A DNA stretch of 64,000 bases from Agrococcus sp. Marseille-Q4369 (GCF_018308945.1 NZ_CP070501.1:744001-808000); one strand, 5' to 3'. Shown: positions 1 through 9,349, numbered from the stretch's first letter. The notes: generated by a model not told the origin, from the letters alone. A program made the numbers and translations.

Positions 1-1075
1 AGTCGTCGACGAAGCGCACGCCGTCGACGATCGCGACGAGCTCGGTGCGGTGGCGGTCGAGCCGGAACGAGCGGATGGCCTCCCGCACGTGGGCGGGCTC
101 GGCGCCGAACGCGCGCGCGAGCGCCGCGGCCGCGAGCACGTTGCGCGCCATGTGCGGCGAGCGGAGCCCGCCGGGCTCGAGGTCGTCGAGGTGCGCGAGC
201 TCGAGCGCGCTCGAGCGGCGCTCGTCGAGGAAGGCGCGATCGACGAGCACGCCGTCGACGATGCCGAGGTCGCTCGGGCCCGGCACGCCGAGCGAGAAGC
301 CGATCGCGCGGCAGCCCTCGACGACGTCGGCGTCCTCGACGAGCCGCATGGTCGCGTCGTCCTCCACGTTGTAGACCGCCGCGACGCGAGCGTTGCCGTA
401 CACCTTCCCCTTGGCGGCGCGGTACGCATCCGCCGACCCGTGCCAGTCGAGGTGGTCGTCGTCGATGTTGAGGCACGCGGCCGAGTGCGGCCAGAGCGCC
501 CCTGGACCGTCGATCGGCAGGCTGTGGAGCTGGAAGCTCGAGAGCTCGACGACGAGCACGTCGAAGCCCTCGGGGTCGCGCACGGCGTCGAGCACGGGCG
601 TGCCGATGTTGCCGACCGGCGCGACGCGCCTGCCCGCCTCGCGCAGCATGTGCGCGGTGAGCTGGGTGGTCGTGGTCTTGCCGTTCGTGCCGGTGACGAG
701 GATCCACTCCGCGGCGCGCACCTTGTCGCGCACGCGCCACGCGAGCTCGATGTCGCCCCAGACGGGGATGCCCCGCTCGGCGGCCGCGGTCAGCCACGGG
801 TGGTCGGGGCGCAGCCCTGGCGAGGAGATCACGAGCTCCGCCTCCGACAGCGCCGCCGGCGACTCGTCGCGGCCGGCCTCGACGATCGGCACGCCGAGCA
901 CGCCGAGGATCGTCCGCCGCTCGTCGTCGACGCGCTCGGCGATCGCGGTGACGTCGGCGCCGAGCTCGACGAGCGTGTCGACGGCGGCGAAGCCCGTCAC
1001 GCCGAGGCCGAGCACCGCGACGCGGAGGCCCTTCCAGTCGGCGTGCCAGGAGGTGAGGTCGTCGAGCCGGCTCAC
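1..1075 (-). CDS. murD: UDP-N-acetylmuramoylalanine-D-glutamate ligase, C-terminus cut by window edge
   Basis: MurD adds D-glutamate to UDP-MurNAc-L-Ala in the cytoplasmic stage of peptidoglycan synthesis, using ATP. About 358 N-terminal residues are present; the family is usually 440-500 long, so the C-terminal domain lies outside the window. The protein starts MSRLDDLTSWHADW, followed by a nucleotide-fold strand (RVAVLGLGVTGFAA) and the Mur-ligase P-loop VTGTNGKTTTT near residue 120-130. The GTG start overlaps the mraY stop as GTGA, which indicates translational coupling inside the division and cell-wall cluster. Identity rests on the motif, the position after mraY and the Rossmann-like N-terminus typical of MurD. 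Confidence 0.93.
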   Translation of the reverse strand, partial: MSRLDDLTSWHADWKGLRVAVLGLGVTGFAAVDTLVELGADVTAIAERVDDERRTILGVLGVPIVEAGRDESPAALSEAELVISSPGLRPDHPWLTAAAERGIPVWGDIELAWRVRDKVRAAEWILVTGTNGKTTTTQLTAHMLREAGRRVAPVGNIGTPVLDAVRDPEGFDVLVVELSSFQLHSLPIDGPGALWPHSAACLNIDDDHLDWHGSADAYRAAKGKVYGNARVAAVYNVEDDATMRLVEDADVVEGCRAIGFSLGVPGPSDLGIVDGVLVDRAFLDERRSSALELAHLDDLEPGGLRSPHMARNVLAAAALARAFGAEPAHVREAIRSFRLDRHRTELVAIVDGVRFVDD

Positions 1076-2175
1076 GGGGTCGCGACCTGCCACTGGAAGT
1101 AGAACAGGCCGACGCCCGCCGCGACGCAGAGCCCCGCGATGATCCAGAAGCGCACGACGACCGTGATCTCGGCCCAGCCCTTGAGCTCGAAGTGGTGGTG
1201 CAGCGGGCTCATGAGGAAGATGCGCTTGCCGCCCGTGATCTTGAAGTAGGCGCGCTGCACGATGACGGAGCCGGTCGTGATGATCGGCAGGCCCGCGATG
1301 AGCAGCAGCAGCAGGTGCGTGTCGGTCATGACCGCGAGGCCCGCGAGGGCGCCGCCGAGCGCGAGGGAGCCGACGTCGCCCATGAACACCTGCGCGGGGC
1401 TCGTGTTCCACCACAGGAAGCCGATGAGCGCGGCGGCGATCGTGGCCGCGAGCGTCGCGACGTCGAGCGGCTGCAGCACGTCGTAGCAGCGGAAGAGATC
1501 CTCCTCCGCCGCGCCGGGCGTGAAGCACGACTGGTTGAACTGCCAGAAGGCGATGAAGGCGTAGCCGATCATCGACAGGATCATCGAGCCGGTCGCGAGG
1601 CCGTCGAGCCCGTCGGTGACGTTGACCGCGTTCGCCGCCGAGACGTTGATGAGCGTGATCCACAGCACGAAGACGATGACGCCGAGCGCGCCCCACGGTG
1701 CGACGTCGAGCCACGGGATGTCGCGGACGCCCGAGATGACCGGGTCGACGACGGGCCGGCCGCTCGGGCCGACGGGCACGGTGACGGCGAGCACCCCGAA
1801 CGCGACCGATACGACGAGCTGGCCGAGCACCTTCGCCCAGCCGCCGAGGCCGAGCGAGCGCTGGTTCGAGATCTTCAGGAAGTCGTCGACGAAGCCGACG
1901 ACGCCCATCCCGACGATGAGCAGCAGCACGAGCAGCACCGGCACGGTCGGCGGGTCCTGCCCGAGGAGCTTCCCGCCGAAGTAGCCCGCGAGGATCGCGA
2001 CGATGAAGATGAGGCCGCCCATGGTGGGCGTGCCGCGCTTCGTGTGGTGCGACTGCGGGCCGTCGTCGCGGATGAACTGGCCCCAGCCGATCCGCGCGAA
2101 GCCGCGGATGAACAGCGGCGTCGCGAGCAGCGAGACGAGCAGGGCGATGCCGGCGGAGGCGATGAGCACGAGCAT
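1072..2175 (-). CDS. mraY: phospho-N-acetylmuramoyl-pentapeptide transferase
   Basis: MraY is the integral membrane enzyme that moves phospho-MurNAc-pentapeptide from UDP onto undecaprenyl phosphate to make lipid I. The 367-residue protein has the family length and about ten hydrophobic segments. Diagnostic motifs are visible: HHTKRGTPTMGG near residue 43, the aspartate pair in GFVDDFLKI, NVTDGLDGLA, and the C-terminal PLHHHFE. The ATG lies directly after the murF stop with no spacer, and the 3' end overlaps murD by 4 bp, so it is translated within the dcw operon. Confidence 0.97.
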   Translation of the reverse strand: MLVLIASAGIALLVSLLATPLFIRGFARIGWGQFIRDDGPQSHHTKRGTPTMGGLIFIVAILAGYFGGKLLGQDPPTVPVLLVLLLIVGMGVVGFVDDFLKISNQRSLGLGGWAKVLGQLVVSVAFGVLAVTVPVGPSGRPVVDPVISGVRDIPWLDVAPWGALGVIVFVLWITLINVSAANAVNVTDGLDGLATGSMILSMIGYAFIAFWQFNQSCFTPGAAEEDLFRCYDVLQPLDVATLAATIAAALIGFLWWNTSPAQVFMGDVGSLALGGALAGLAVMTDTHLLLLLIAGLPIITTGSVIVQRAYFKITGGKRIFLMSPLHHHFELKGWAEITVVVRFWIIAGLCVAAGVGLFYFQWQVATP

Positions 2176-3579
2176 CTAGCGGCCCCCGATCCGGTCGCCG
2201 AGGTCCTTGAGGCCCGCGGAGAGCGACGACTTCACGAGCACGACGTCGCCGGGCTCGAGGCTCGATCGCAGCAGCGCCTCGGCCTCCTCTGCCGTCTCGA
2301 CCCACGCGGTGTCCTGGCCGAACGATGACTCGAGCTCGGCCGCGTCGTGGATCGCCTTCGCCGCGCTCCCGACGACGACGAGCCGGTCGATGCGCACGCG
2401 CACCGCGAGCCGGCCGATGCGGTCGTGCTCCTCGGTCGAGAGCGCGCCGAGCTCGCCCATCTCGCCGAGCACGGCGATCGAGCGGCGCTGCGCCCCGCGC
2501 GTCATGTGCGCGAGCGAGCGGATCGCGGCGGCCATCGAGTCGGGGCTCGCGTTGTAGGCGTCGTTGATGACCGTGATGCCGCCACCGGGCTCGAGCAGCT
2601 CCATGCGCCAGCGCTCCGCGCGCTCGAGGCTCCCGAGCGCCCCGACGGCGCGCTCGAGGTCGAGGCCGAGCGCATCGGCGACGGTGAGCGCGGCGAGCGC
2701 GTTCATGACGTGGTGCTCGCCGAGGATGCGCAGGCGCAGCGGCCACGACTCGTCGCCGCGGTGGACGGTCGCGATCGTGCCCTCGAGCGTCGAGTCGACG
2801 TCGCCCGCCCACAGGGTCGTCGGCTCGTCGGCGGGGCCGGGCGAGGTGCCGAACCACGCGATGCGCGCGCGCGTCGACCGGGCCATCCCCGCGACGCGCT
2901 CGTCGTCGCGGTTGAGCACGGCGACGTGGTGGGAGCCGAGGTCCTGCACCATCTCGGTCTTCGCGCGCGTCGTCGCCTCGACGCCGCCGAATTCGCCCGC
3001 GTGGGCGAGCCCGACCTTGAGCACGACCCCGACGTCCGGATGCGACATGGCCGTCAGGCGGGCGATGTCGCCCTCGTAGCTCGCACCCATCTCGAGCACG
3101 AGGTACCGCGTCGACTCGTCGATGCGCAGCATCGTCATCGGGGCGCCGACCTCGTTGTTGAACGACTTGATCGGGCTCACGGTGGGCCCGTGCTGCTCAA
3201 GGATCGCCTGCAGCATGTTCTTCGTCGTCGTCTTGCCGTTCGAGCCGGTGACGCCGATGACGGTGAGCTCGCCTGCCTCGCGCACGCGCCGGATGACGTC
3301 GGCGGCGAGCGCGCCGAGCGCGACGACGCCGGAGTCGACCACGATGTGCGGCACGGCCTGCTCGAGCGGGCGCTCGGCGATGACGAGCGCGGCGCCCGCG
3401 GCGACGGCCGCGTCGACGAAGCGGTGGCCGTCGGTCGACTCGCCCGGCATCGCGACGAAGACGCCGCCGGCCGCGACGAGGCGCGAGTCGGTCTCGACCG
3501 AGCCCGTCACGAGCACGTCGTCGCCGTGGAGCGCTCCACCGACGGCCGCCGCGATCTCGCGGGCGCGCATCCGGAGCAT
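2176..3579 (-). CDS. murF: UDP-N-acetylmuramoyl-tripeptide-D-alanyl-D-alanine ligase
   Basis: MurF adds D-Ala-D-Ala to UDP-MurNAc-tripeptide, completing the cytoplasmic pentapeptide precursor. The 467-residue protein begins MLRMRAREIAAAVGG and carries the Mur-ligase P-loop VTGSNGKTTTKNML near residue 110, the NEVGAPMT segment and the C-terminal Mur domain with GEMGELG. The chosen ATG overlaps the murE stop as TGATG; a second Met three codons later is possible. A longer open frame extends upstream but is only the shadow of murE. Confidence 0.95.
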   Translation of the reverse strand: MLRMRAREIAAAVGGALHGDDVLVTGSVETDSRLVAAGGVFVAMPGESTDGHRFVDAAVAAGAALVIAERPLEQAVPHIVVDSGVVALGALAADVIRRVREAGELTVIGVTGSNGKTTTKNMLQAILEQHGPTVSPIKSFNNEVGAPMTMLRIDESTRYLVLEMGASYEGDIARLTAMSHPDVGVVLKVGLAHAGEFGGVEATTRAKTEMVQDLGSHHVAVLNRDDERVAGMARSTRARIAWFGTSPGPADEPTTLWAGDVDSTLEGTIATVHRGDESWPLRLRILGEHHVMNALAALTVADALGLDLERAVGALGSLERAERWRMELLEPGGGITVINDAYNASPDSMAAAIRSLAHMTRGAQRRSIAVLGEMGELGALSTEEHDRIGRLAVRVRIDRLVVVGSAAKAIHDAAELESSFGQDTAWVETAEEAEALLRSSLEPGDVVLVKSSLSAGLKDLGDRIGGR

Positions 3580-5186
3580 CAGCGCACGTCCCGCGCCGGG
3601 CGCTCGCCGCGCTCCTCGGTGGGCCAGCCGGCCTCCTCGAGCGCGCGGCGGGCCTCGGCGCGCGCGTCGAACGGCTCGCGCACTCCCGCGACGTCGCGGT
3701 AGTCGGCGTCGCCGGGCCCGGCCCACAGCACGGTGTCGCCGGGGCCGGCGAGGCGCAGCGCCTCGCGGATCGCCGCCTCCTCGGGCGACGACTCGATGAC
3801 GGGCTTGCCGCCCGCGGCGGCGCGAGCGCCGCCCAGCACCTGGGCGCGGATGCTCGCGGCGTCCTCGGTGCGCGGGTTGAAGTCGGTGACGACGACGGCG
3901 TCGGCGAGCTCGGCGGCGATGCGCCCCATGTCGGCGCGCTTCGTCGCGTCGCGGTCGCCGTCGGCGCCGAAGAGCATGACGAGGCGCCCCTCGGTGACGC
4001 GCCGGAGCGCCTCGAGGGTCTGCGCGAAGGCGTCGGGGCTGTGGCCGTAGTCGAGGAAGACCGCGGGGCCCTCCTCGCCCGAGACGCGCTCGATGCGGCC
4101 GGGGAGCGTCGGGCGCATGCCGCGGTCGATGACCTCGGCGATCGCGTCCATCTCGAAGCCGTCCTCGACGAGCATGAGGATCGCGATCGCCGCGTCGATC
4201 GCCATGTGGCGGCCGATGAAGGGGATCTGCACCTCGACGGCGCCGCCGTCGATGCCCGTGAGCGTGAACGAGGTGGAGGAGGGGGTCTCCTCCCAGATGT
4301 CGACGTGCCAGTCGGCGTCGACGCCCGGCTCGCTCGTGACGGTCGTGACGGGGATGCGGCTGCGCTCGGCGATGCGGCGGCCCCACTCGGTGTCGACGCA
4401 CACGACCCCGCGCTCGGCGCGATCGGGCGTGAAGAGCTCGGCCTTCACGTCGAAGTACGCGTCCATCGAGCCGTAGTCGTCGAGGTGGTCGTGGCTGAGG
4501 TTCGTGAACGCGACGACGTCGAAGACGACGCCGTCGATGCGGTGCCGCTCGATCGCCTGCGCGCTCACCTCGAGCACGGCGGCGCGCACGCCGGCCTCGC
4601 GCATGCGCGCGAGCAGGGCGTGCAGCTCGCTCGCCTCCGGGGTCGTGAGCTTCGACGTCACGACGAGGTCGCCGACGTGCCGCTCGGCGGTCGTGGAGAG
4701 GCCCGTGACGAAGCCGAGGTCGGCGAGCAGGCCCTCGAGCATGAAGGAGGTCGAGGTCTTGCCGTTCGTGCCGGTGACGCCGAAGAGTCGAGGTCGGTCC
4801 TCGCCCGTGCGGTAGACCCAGGCGGAGATCTCGCCGAGCGCGGCGCGCGGGTCGTCGAGCACGATGACGGGGGCGCCGGTCTCGAGCATCGCGGCACCGG
4901 CCGGGTCGGTGACGACCGCGACCGCGCCCTGCTCGAGGGCCGCGGCGGCGAACTCGGCGCCGTGACGCCGGGCGCCGGGCAGCGCCGCGAAGAGGTCGCC
5001 GGGCTCGACGTCGCTCGAGTCGAGCGTGACGCCCGTGACCTCGATCCCGTCGAGATCGGCCTCGACCGTCAGCTCGAACGCCTCGACGAGACCGGTGAGC
5101 GGCCTGGGGGTGGGGTGCTCGGGCCGCAGGATCCTCGGTGCGACGGGTCCCACGGACATCCTCTCCTCATCCAACGCTGCTCTCAT
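3579..5186 (-). CDS. murE: UDP-N-acetylmuramoyl-tripeptide synthetase (third-residue ligase)
   Basis: MurE attaches the third stem-peptide amino acid, usually a diamino acid, to UDP-MurNAc-L-Ala-D-Glu. The 535-residue protein has the P-loop GVTGTNGKTSTSFML and the late-domain motif DYGHSPDAFAQTL. The substrate loop that reads DNPR in meso-diaminopimelate enzymes reads DFNPRTED here, so the Asp of DNPR is replaced by Phe. Many Microbacteriaceae use Lys, Orn, Dab or other residues instead of mDAP, so the altered loop may reflect a different substrate (inference). The ATG at 5186 overlaps the ftsI stop as ATGA; an alternative start at 5159 follows GAGGAGAGG closely. Confidence 0.94.
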   Translation of the reverse strand: MRAALDEERMSVGPVAPRILRPEHPTPRPLTGLVEAFELTVEADLDGIEVTGVTLDSSDVEPGDLFAALPGARRHGAEFAAAALEQGAVAVVTDPAGAAMLETGAPVIVLDDPRAALGEISAWVYRTGEDRPRLFGVTGTNGKTSTSFMLEGLLADLGFVTGLSTTAERHVGDLVVTSKLTTPEASELHALLARMREAGVRAAVLEVSAQAIERHRIDGVVFDVVAFTNLSHDHLDDYGSMDAYFDVKAELFTPDRAERGVVCVDTEWGRRIAERSRIPVTTVTSEPGVDADWHVDIWEETPSSTSFTLTGIDGGAVEVQIPFIGRHMAIDAAIAILMLVEDGFEMDAIAEVIDRGMRPTLPGRIERVSGEEGPAVFLDYGHSPDAFAQTLEALRRVTEGRLVMLFGADGDRDATKRADMGRIAAELADAVVVTDFNPRTEDAASIRAQVLGGARAAAGGKPVIESSPEEAAIREALRLAGPGDTVLWAGPGDADYRDVAGVREPFDARAEARRALEEAGWPTEERGERPARDVR

Positions 5187-6976
5187 GGCTGATCGGCGGT
5201 CCACTCGAGCGGGATCTCCGGCTGCTGGGTCGTGCTGGGCGGGATGTCGAAGTGGCGGATCAAGAGGTTCACCATATCGTGGAAGGCCGGGATGGCCCCG
5301 CCGCTCGTGCGGATCGTCTGGGGGCTGTCGTACATCGTCAGCACGACGAACTGCGGGTCGTCGACGGGGAACACGCCCGCGACCGAGATCATCATGCGGT
5401 TCGGGTCGTAGCCCGATCCGTCCTCGTACGCCATCTGCGCCGTGCCGGTCTTCGCGGCGATGCGGTAGCCCTCGATCGGGAAGGTGTCGTAGCCGTAGTC
5501 GGTCACGACGTTCTCGAGCACCTCGAGCGTCTGGCGCGCGGTCGTGTCGCTCACGACCCGCTCGCCCTCGCCGACCTCGGGCGCGGTGACTTCGCCCTCG
5601 GCGTCGGTGCAGCCGGCGATGAGTCGCGCTGGCAGGTGCACGCCGCCGTTCGCGAGCGCCTGGTAGGCCGACGCGAGCTGGATGGGGGTTGCGGCGATGC
5701 CCTGGCCGAAGAGCACGTTGAGCTGCGTCTGCGCGTCCAGGTTCGCGGGGTTCCGCAGCGCCACCGACTGCTCGCCCGCGAAGTCGACCGCGCTCGTCTC
5801 GCCGAAGCCGAAGCGGTCGAGGTAGTCGTAGTAGTCGGCGGTCGACATCGGCTCGGCGAGGCGCACCATGCCCGAGTTCGACGAGTTGACGAGGATGCCC
5901 GCGGCCGTCCACTGCTTGACCTCGTGCGAGAGGGCGTCGCGCACGCGCACGCCGGGCGCCGTGTACGTCCACGGCACGCTCAGCTCGTCGCGCGGCGTGA
6001 TGATGCCGAGGTCGAGCATGGCGGCGAACGAGAACGCCTTGAAGATGGATCCGGGCTCGTACGCCGCGGTGAACGCGCGCGAGCCGCGGTCGCGGGAATC
6101 GGATGCCGTGGGGTCGTTGGGGTCGACGGTCGACGACTCGGCGACCGCGACGATCGAGCCGTCGGCGCGCATGACGATGCTCGTGCCGCTGCGGGCGCGC
6201 AGCTGGGACGTGTACTGCTGCGTGAGCTGCTGCATCTGGAACTGCACGTCGGCGTCGATCGTGAGCCGCACCGAGCCGCCGTCGATCGCGGGCCGCGTCG
6301 TCATCGAGCCCGGGATGGGCGTGCCGTCGGCGCCGCGGTCGAAGACCCGCGCGCCGTCCTCGGCCGAGAGGCACTCGTCCTCCGAGCGCTCGATGCCCGC
6401 GAGCGGCTCGTCGGCGCCCATGAAGCCGACGAGGTTGCCCGCGACCGAGCCCGCGGGGTAGACGCGCTGCGGGTTGAGCCGCAGGTAGACGTAGGGCAGG
6501 CCGAGGTCGCGCACCGCCTCGAACTGCGAGACGTCGAGTCCGTCGACGAGCAGCAGGTAGTCGGAGTCGGGATCGCGCTCGAGCTCGGCGAGGATCTTCG
6601 CCTGCAGGTCCACGGGGTCCTGCCCGGTGATGGCGCCGATCTGGACGAGCGCGTCGCCGACCGTGAGCGTCTCGTCGACGCGGTCGATGCCGGGCTGCAG
6701 GTCGCGCGTGTAGCGCGGCGAGATCGTGAGGTCCCAGCGGTCGACGCTCTCGGCGAGCACCGTGCCGTTCGCGTCGACGATGGGCCCGCGCGTGCCGAAG
6801 ATCGTCTGCGTCACCCCGCGCCGCCCATCCGCCTCGGCGTTGAGCGCCTCGGCGCGCACGAGCTGGATGTCGGCGAGCCGCACGACGAAGACAGCGAGCA
6901 GCGCGAACGTCAGGATGCCGACCAGGACGGTCCGCCACCGCTCGCTGCTGCGCTTCGCCCTCGCGGCCACGCTCAC
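5183..6976 (-). CDS. ftsI: division-specific peptidoglycan transpeptidase (class B PBP3)
   Basis: FtsI/PbpB crosslinks septal peptidoglycan on the outer face of the membrane as part of the divisome. The 597-residue protein has a short basic N-terminus, one membrane anchor (residues about 17-35), a dimerisation/pedestal domain with GTRGPIVDANG, and a transpeptidase domain with all three active-site motifs: SIFK (nucleophile Ser in YEPGSIFKAF), SSNSG, and KTGTAQ. Length is normal. It sits between the ftsL-like gene and murE, the conserved dcw order. Confidence 0.96.
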   Translation of the reverse strand: MSVAARAKRSSERWRTVLVGILTFALLAVFVVRLADIQLVRAEALNAEADGRRGVTQTIFGTRGPIVDANGTVLAESVDRWDLTISPRYTRDLQPGIDRVDETLTVGDALVQIGAITGQDPVDLQAKILAELERDPDSDYLLLVDGLDVSQFEAVRDLGLPYVYLRLNPQRVYPAGSVAGNLVGFMGADEPLAGIERSEDECLSAEDGARVFDRGADGTPIPGSMTTRPAIDGGSVRLTIDADVQFQMQQLTQQYTSQLRARSGTSIVMRADGSIVAVAESSTVDPNDPTASDSRDRGSRAFTAAYEPGSIFKAFSFAAMLDLGIITPRDELSVPWTYTAPGVRVRDALSHEVKQWTAAGILVNSSNSGMVRLAEPMSTADYYDYLDRFGFGETSAVDFAGEQSVALRNPANLDAQTQLNVLFGQGIAATPIQLASAYQALANGGVHLPARLIAGCTDAEGEVTAPEVGEGERVVSDTTARQTLEVLENVVTDYGYDTFPIEGYRIAAKTGTAQMAYEDGSGYDPNRMMISVAGVFPVDDPQFVVLTMYDSPQTIRTSGGAIPAFHDMVNLLIRHFDIPPSTTQQPEIPLEWTADQP

Positions 6977-7067
6977 CTGCGCTTCCTGCTCGGCGGCCGA
7001 GCATCCATGTCGACGTGCACGGTATCGGCGTCGGGGCGCGCGGCCGGGCCGCCACGCCCTCGCCGGC

Positions 7068-7733
7068 TCACTCCTGCCCGGGAGCCGGCAGCAGCGTGCC
7101 GGGCGCGACCGTGGTCGGCGCGACCGCCGTCGGCTCGACGTCCTGCGCGGCGGCGGGCGCGGCCGCGGCGATCGCCGGGGCGCTCTCGCCCGCGGGCAGC
7201 AGCATGCCCGGGTAGGGCTCGATCGTGGCGGCCTGCACCTGGGCGACGGATGCGGCGACCTGCGGCTGCGCGGTCAGGAGCGAGTTGGGCACGTACATGC
7301 CGAAGCCGTCGACGGCGGGCACCTGCATGTGGAGCGCGTCGGGGCCGCCCGCGGTCGAGGTCGTCGCGAGCGTGAGGAACTGCGAGGGCTGGCCGGCGAG
7401 CATGCCGAGCTCGGCACCCGCGACCGCGACGTGCTGCGGCGAGCTCAGCACCGCGAGCTCCTCGGCGACGCTCTGCTCGACGCGCGCGAGGCTCGTCGAC
7501 TCGGCCTGCAGCGCGCTCATGCGGTAGGCGCCCTCGCTGATGACGACCGAGAGGCCGAGCTGCGCGCACACGATGCCGGCGAGGCCCGCAAGGGCGATGA
7601 CGCCGTGCACGACGCGCGGCGCGCGCCGGGGCGCGACGCGCGGCGACGGCAGCGCCTTGAGGTGCCGCTCGGCGGGCGCCTCGGGCGCGGGCAGCGGCTG
7701 TGCGTGCAGGTCGAGGACGCTCAGGCTGGTCAT
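7068..7733 (-). CDS. FtsL-like divisome membrane protein
   Basis: This 221-residue protein occupies the ftsL slot between rsmH and ftsI. It has a proline-rich cytoplasmic N-terminus of about 40 residues, one membrane helix (about 41-65), then a region with heptad-like spacing (SALQAESTSLARVEQSVAEEL) as expected for a short FtsL coiled coil. The tail of about 110 residues is Ala/Pro/Gln-rich and not recognised; most FtsL proteins are nearer 110-150 long, so the tail is unusual. The ATG overlaps the rsmH stop (ATGA). Assignment is by position and topology because FtsL sequences diverge strongly. Confidence 0.7.
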   Translation of the reverse strand: MTSLSVLDLHAQPLPAPEAPAERHLKALPSPRVAPRRAPRVVHGVIALAGLAGIVCAQLGLSVVISEGAYRMSALQAESTSLARVEQSVAEELAVLSSPQHVAVAGAELGMLAGQPSQFLTLATTSTAGGPDALHMQVPAVDGFGMYVPNSLLTAQPQVAASVAQVQAATIEPYPGMLLPAGESAPAIAAAAPAAAQDVEPTAVAPTTVAPGTLLPAPGQE

Positions 7734-8737
7734 GGCTGCTCCCTGGGGGTCGGGGCGGTGGTCGAGTCGTTCGATGCGGGTCGGATGCGCTCGGCCGCGC
7801 GCAGGCGGACGGGTGCGGATCGGGGGTTGCGGGCGCGCTCGGCCTCGTCGGCGAGCTCGGCGCCGCGCACGAGCAGCCGCAGGTGGGGCGCGTGCTCGGG
7901 CAGCTCGACGGGCAGGTCGCGCGGCGCGGTCGAGCTCGACGCCGCCTGCAGGGCGCGCTTGACGACGCGGTCCTCGAGCGACTGGTAGGCGAGCACGACG
8001 AGCCTGCCGCCGACGCCGAGCGCGTCGATCGCGGCGGGCATCGTGCGCTCGAGGATCGCGAGCTCCTGGTTGACCTCGATGCGCAGCGCCTGGAAGACGC
8101 GCTTCGCGGGGTGGCCCTGGTTCGCGAGCGCGCGCGGCGTCGCCGCCTGCAGGATGTCGACGAGCCGCGCGGAGGTCTCGATCGGCGCCTCGGCGCGCGC
8201 GGCGACGATCGCCCGCGCGTAGCGGTCGGCGAGCTTCTCGTCGCCGTAGACGCGGAAGAGCCGCGCGAGCTCGCGGTCGCTGCGCTCGGCGAGGATCGTC
8301 GCGGCCGTCACGTCGCCCGACTGGCCCATGCGCATGTCGAGCGGCGCGTCCTTCGCGTAGGCGAAGCCCCGCTCGGCGTCGTCGAGCTGCAGGCTCGAGA
8401 CGCCGAGGTCGAGCAGGATGCCGTCGGCGCGCGCGGCGCCGGCGGCCTCGAGCGCGAGGTCGATGCGGTCGTACGTGGACTGCACGGGCACGAAGCGGTC
8501 GCCGAAGCGCGCGAGCCGCTCCCCCGCGAGCCGGATGGCGTCGGGGTCGCGGTCGATGCCGGCGACGCGGAGCGACGGGTGCGCCGCGAGCATCGCCTCG
8601 GTGTGGCCGCCCATGCCGAGCGTGCCGTCGATGACGAGCGGCGCACGGCCCGCGGCCTCAGCGCGCGCGATCGCCGGCGCGAGCAGCTCGAGCGTGCGCT
8701 CGAGCATGACGGGGATGTGGAGGTCGGATGCGTCCAT
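7730..8737 (-). CDS. rsmH: 16S rRNA (cytosine(1402)-N(4))-methyltransferase
   Basis: RsmH (MraW) methylates N4 of C1402 in the ribosomal P site using S-adenosylmethionine. The 335-residue protein starts MDASDLHIPVMLERTLELL; HIPVML and the SAM-binding DGTLGMGGHTEAML are hallmarks. LLDLGVSSLQLDDAERGF and the C-terminal SLEDRVVKR are also typical. An upstream extension of the frame is the shadow of mraZ. It follows mraZ by about 100 bp and overlaps the ftsL-like gene by 4 bp. Confidence 0.97.
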   Translation of the reverse strand: MDASDLHIPVMLERTLELLAPAIARAEAAGRAPLVIDGTLGMGGHTEAMLAAHPSLRVAGIDRDPDAIRLAGERLARFGDRFVPVQSTYDRIDLALEAAGAARADGILLDLGVSSLQLDDAERGFAYAKDAPLDMRMGQSGDVTAATILAERSDRELARLFRVYGDEKLADRYARAIVAARAEAPIETSARLVDILQAATPRALANQGHPAKRVFQALRIEVNQELAILERTMPAAIDALGVGGRLVVLAYQSLEDRVVKRALQAASSSTAPRDLPVELPEHAPHLRLLVRGAELADEAERARNPRSAPVRLRAAERIRPASNDSTTAPTPREQP

Positions 8738-8835
8738 GGGCTTCGGGCGGTCCGACCCGGCCCCTGATCCCCATCCGTGCGACGCGCCACCGGGGAAGGT
8801 GCGGCGCGGCGACCGGCTGAGGGTCACGGGTCGGG

Positions 8836-9267
8836 TCAGAAGATGCCGGGGATCACCTCCTCCGTCGTCGCAGCGAAGTCGGCCTCCTTGGCCGCGTAGT
8901 AGGCGTTCCACGCCTCGGTGTCCCAGATCTCGGCGCGGGAGCCCGCGCCGATCACGGTGAGGTCGCGGCCGAGGCCCGCGTAGTCGCGGAGGTTCGCGGG
9001 GATCGTCACGCGGTGCTGGCTGTCGGGCTGCTCGCTCGAGGCACCGGAGAGGAAGAGCCGCAGGAAGTCGCGCGCACCGGCCGAGGTGAGCGGCGCCTGC
9101 CGGATCTGGTCGTGCACGCGCTCGAACTCGCGCATCGAGAAGACGTAGATGCACCGCTCCTGGCCGCGCGTGAGCACGAGCCCGCCCTCGAGCTCCTGGC
9201 GGAAGCGGGCGGGGAGGATCACGCGGCCCTTGTCGTCGAGCTTGGGCGTGTGCGTGCCGAGGAACAC
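8836..9267 (-). CDS. mraZ: transcriptional regulator MraZ
   Basis: MraZ is the small ring-forming DNA-binding protein that heads and represses the dcw cluster. The 143-residue protein carries two SpoVT/AbrB-type repeats, [23 protein letters not shown] and a second around [16 protein letters not shown]. The start is GTG preceded by GAGAGGGGGC. It is the first gene of the minus-strand cluster, and GTGG repeats lie upstream as likely binding sites. Confidence 0.97.
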   Translation of the reverse strand: MFLGTHTPKLDDKGRVILPARFRQELEGGLVLTRGQERCIYVFSMREFERVHDQIRQAPLTSAGARDFLRLFLSGASSEQPDSQHRVTIPANLRDYAGLGRDLTVIGAGSRAEIWDTEAWNAYYAAKEADFAATTEEVIPGIF

Positions 9268-9324
9268 GGTGCCCCCTCTCGTCCGGCCTGCGAGCAGTTG
9301 GTACGCCGGGTGGCCCCGACTTCC

Positions 9325-9349
9325 TCCACTCTACTCCACAGACCGCCAC
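9325..9349 (-). promoter_or_regulatory. MraZ operator: three GTGG boxes at 10-bp spacing
   Basis: Read on the minus strand the site is GTGGC-N5-GTGGA-N5-GTGGA, boxes at 9349-9345, 9339-9335 and 9329-9325, 58-82 bp upstream of the mraZ start. Known MraZ sites are three or four direct T/GGTGG-type repeats separated by five bases upstream of mraZ. The exact 10-bp period and location make autoregulation the simplest reading. Confidence 0.7.

Noticed and set aside
7015-7215. 66-codon plus-strand frame between ftsI and the ftsL-like gene
   Set aside because: Mostly antisense to the Ala/Pro-rich tail of the ftsL-like gene; no supporting start signal.
5138-7375. 745-codon plus-strand frame opposite ftsI
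   Set aside because: Shadow of ftsI and the ftsL-like gene; no start signal and no recognisable domain.
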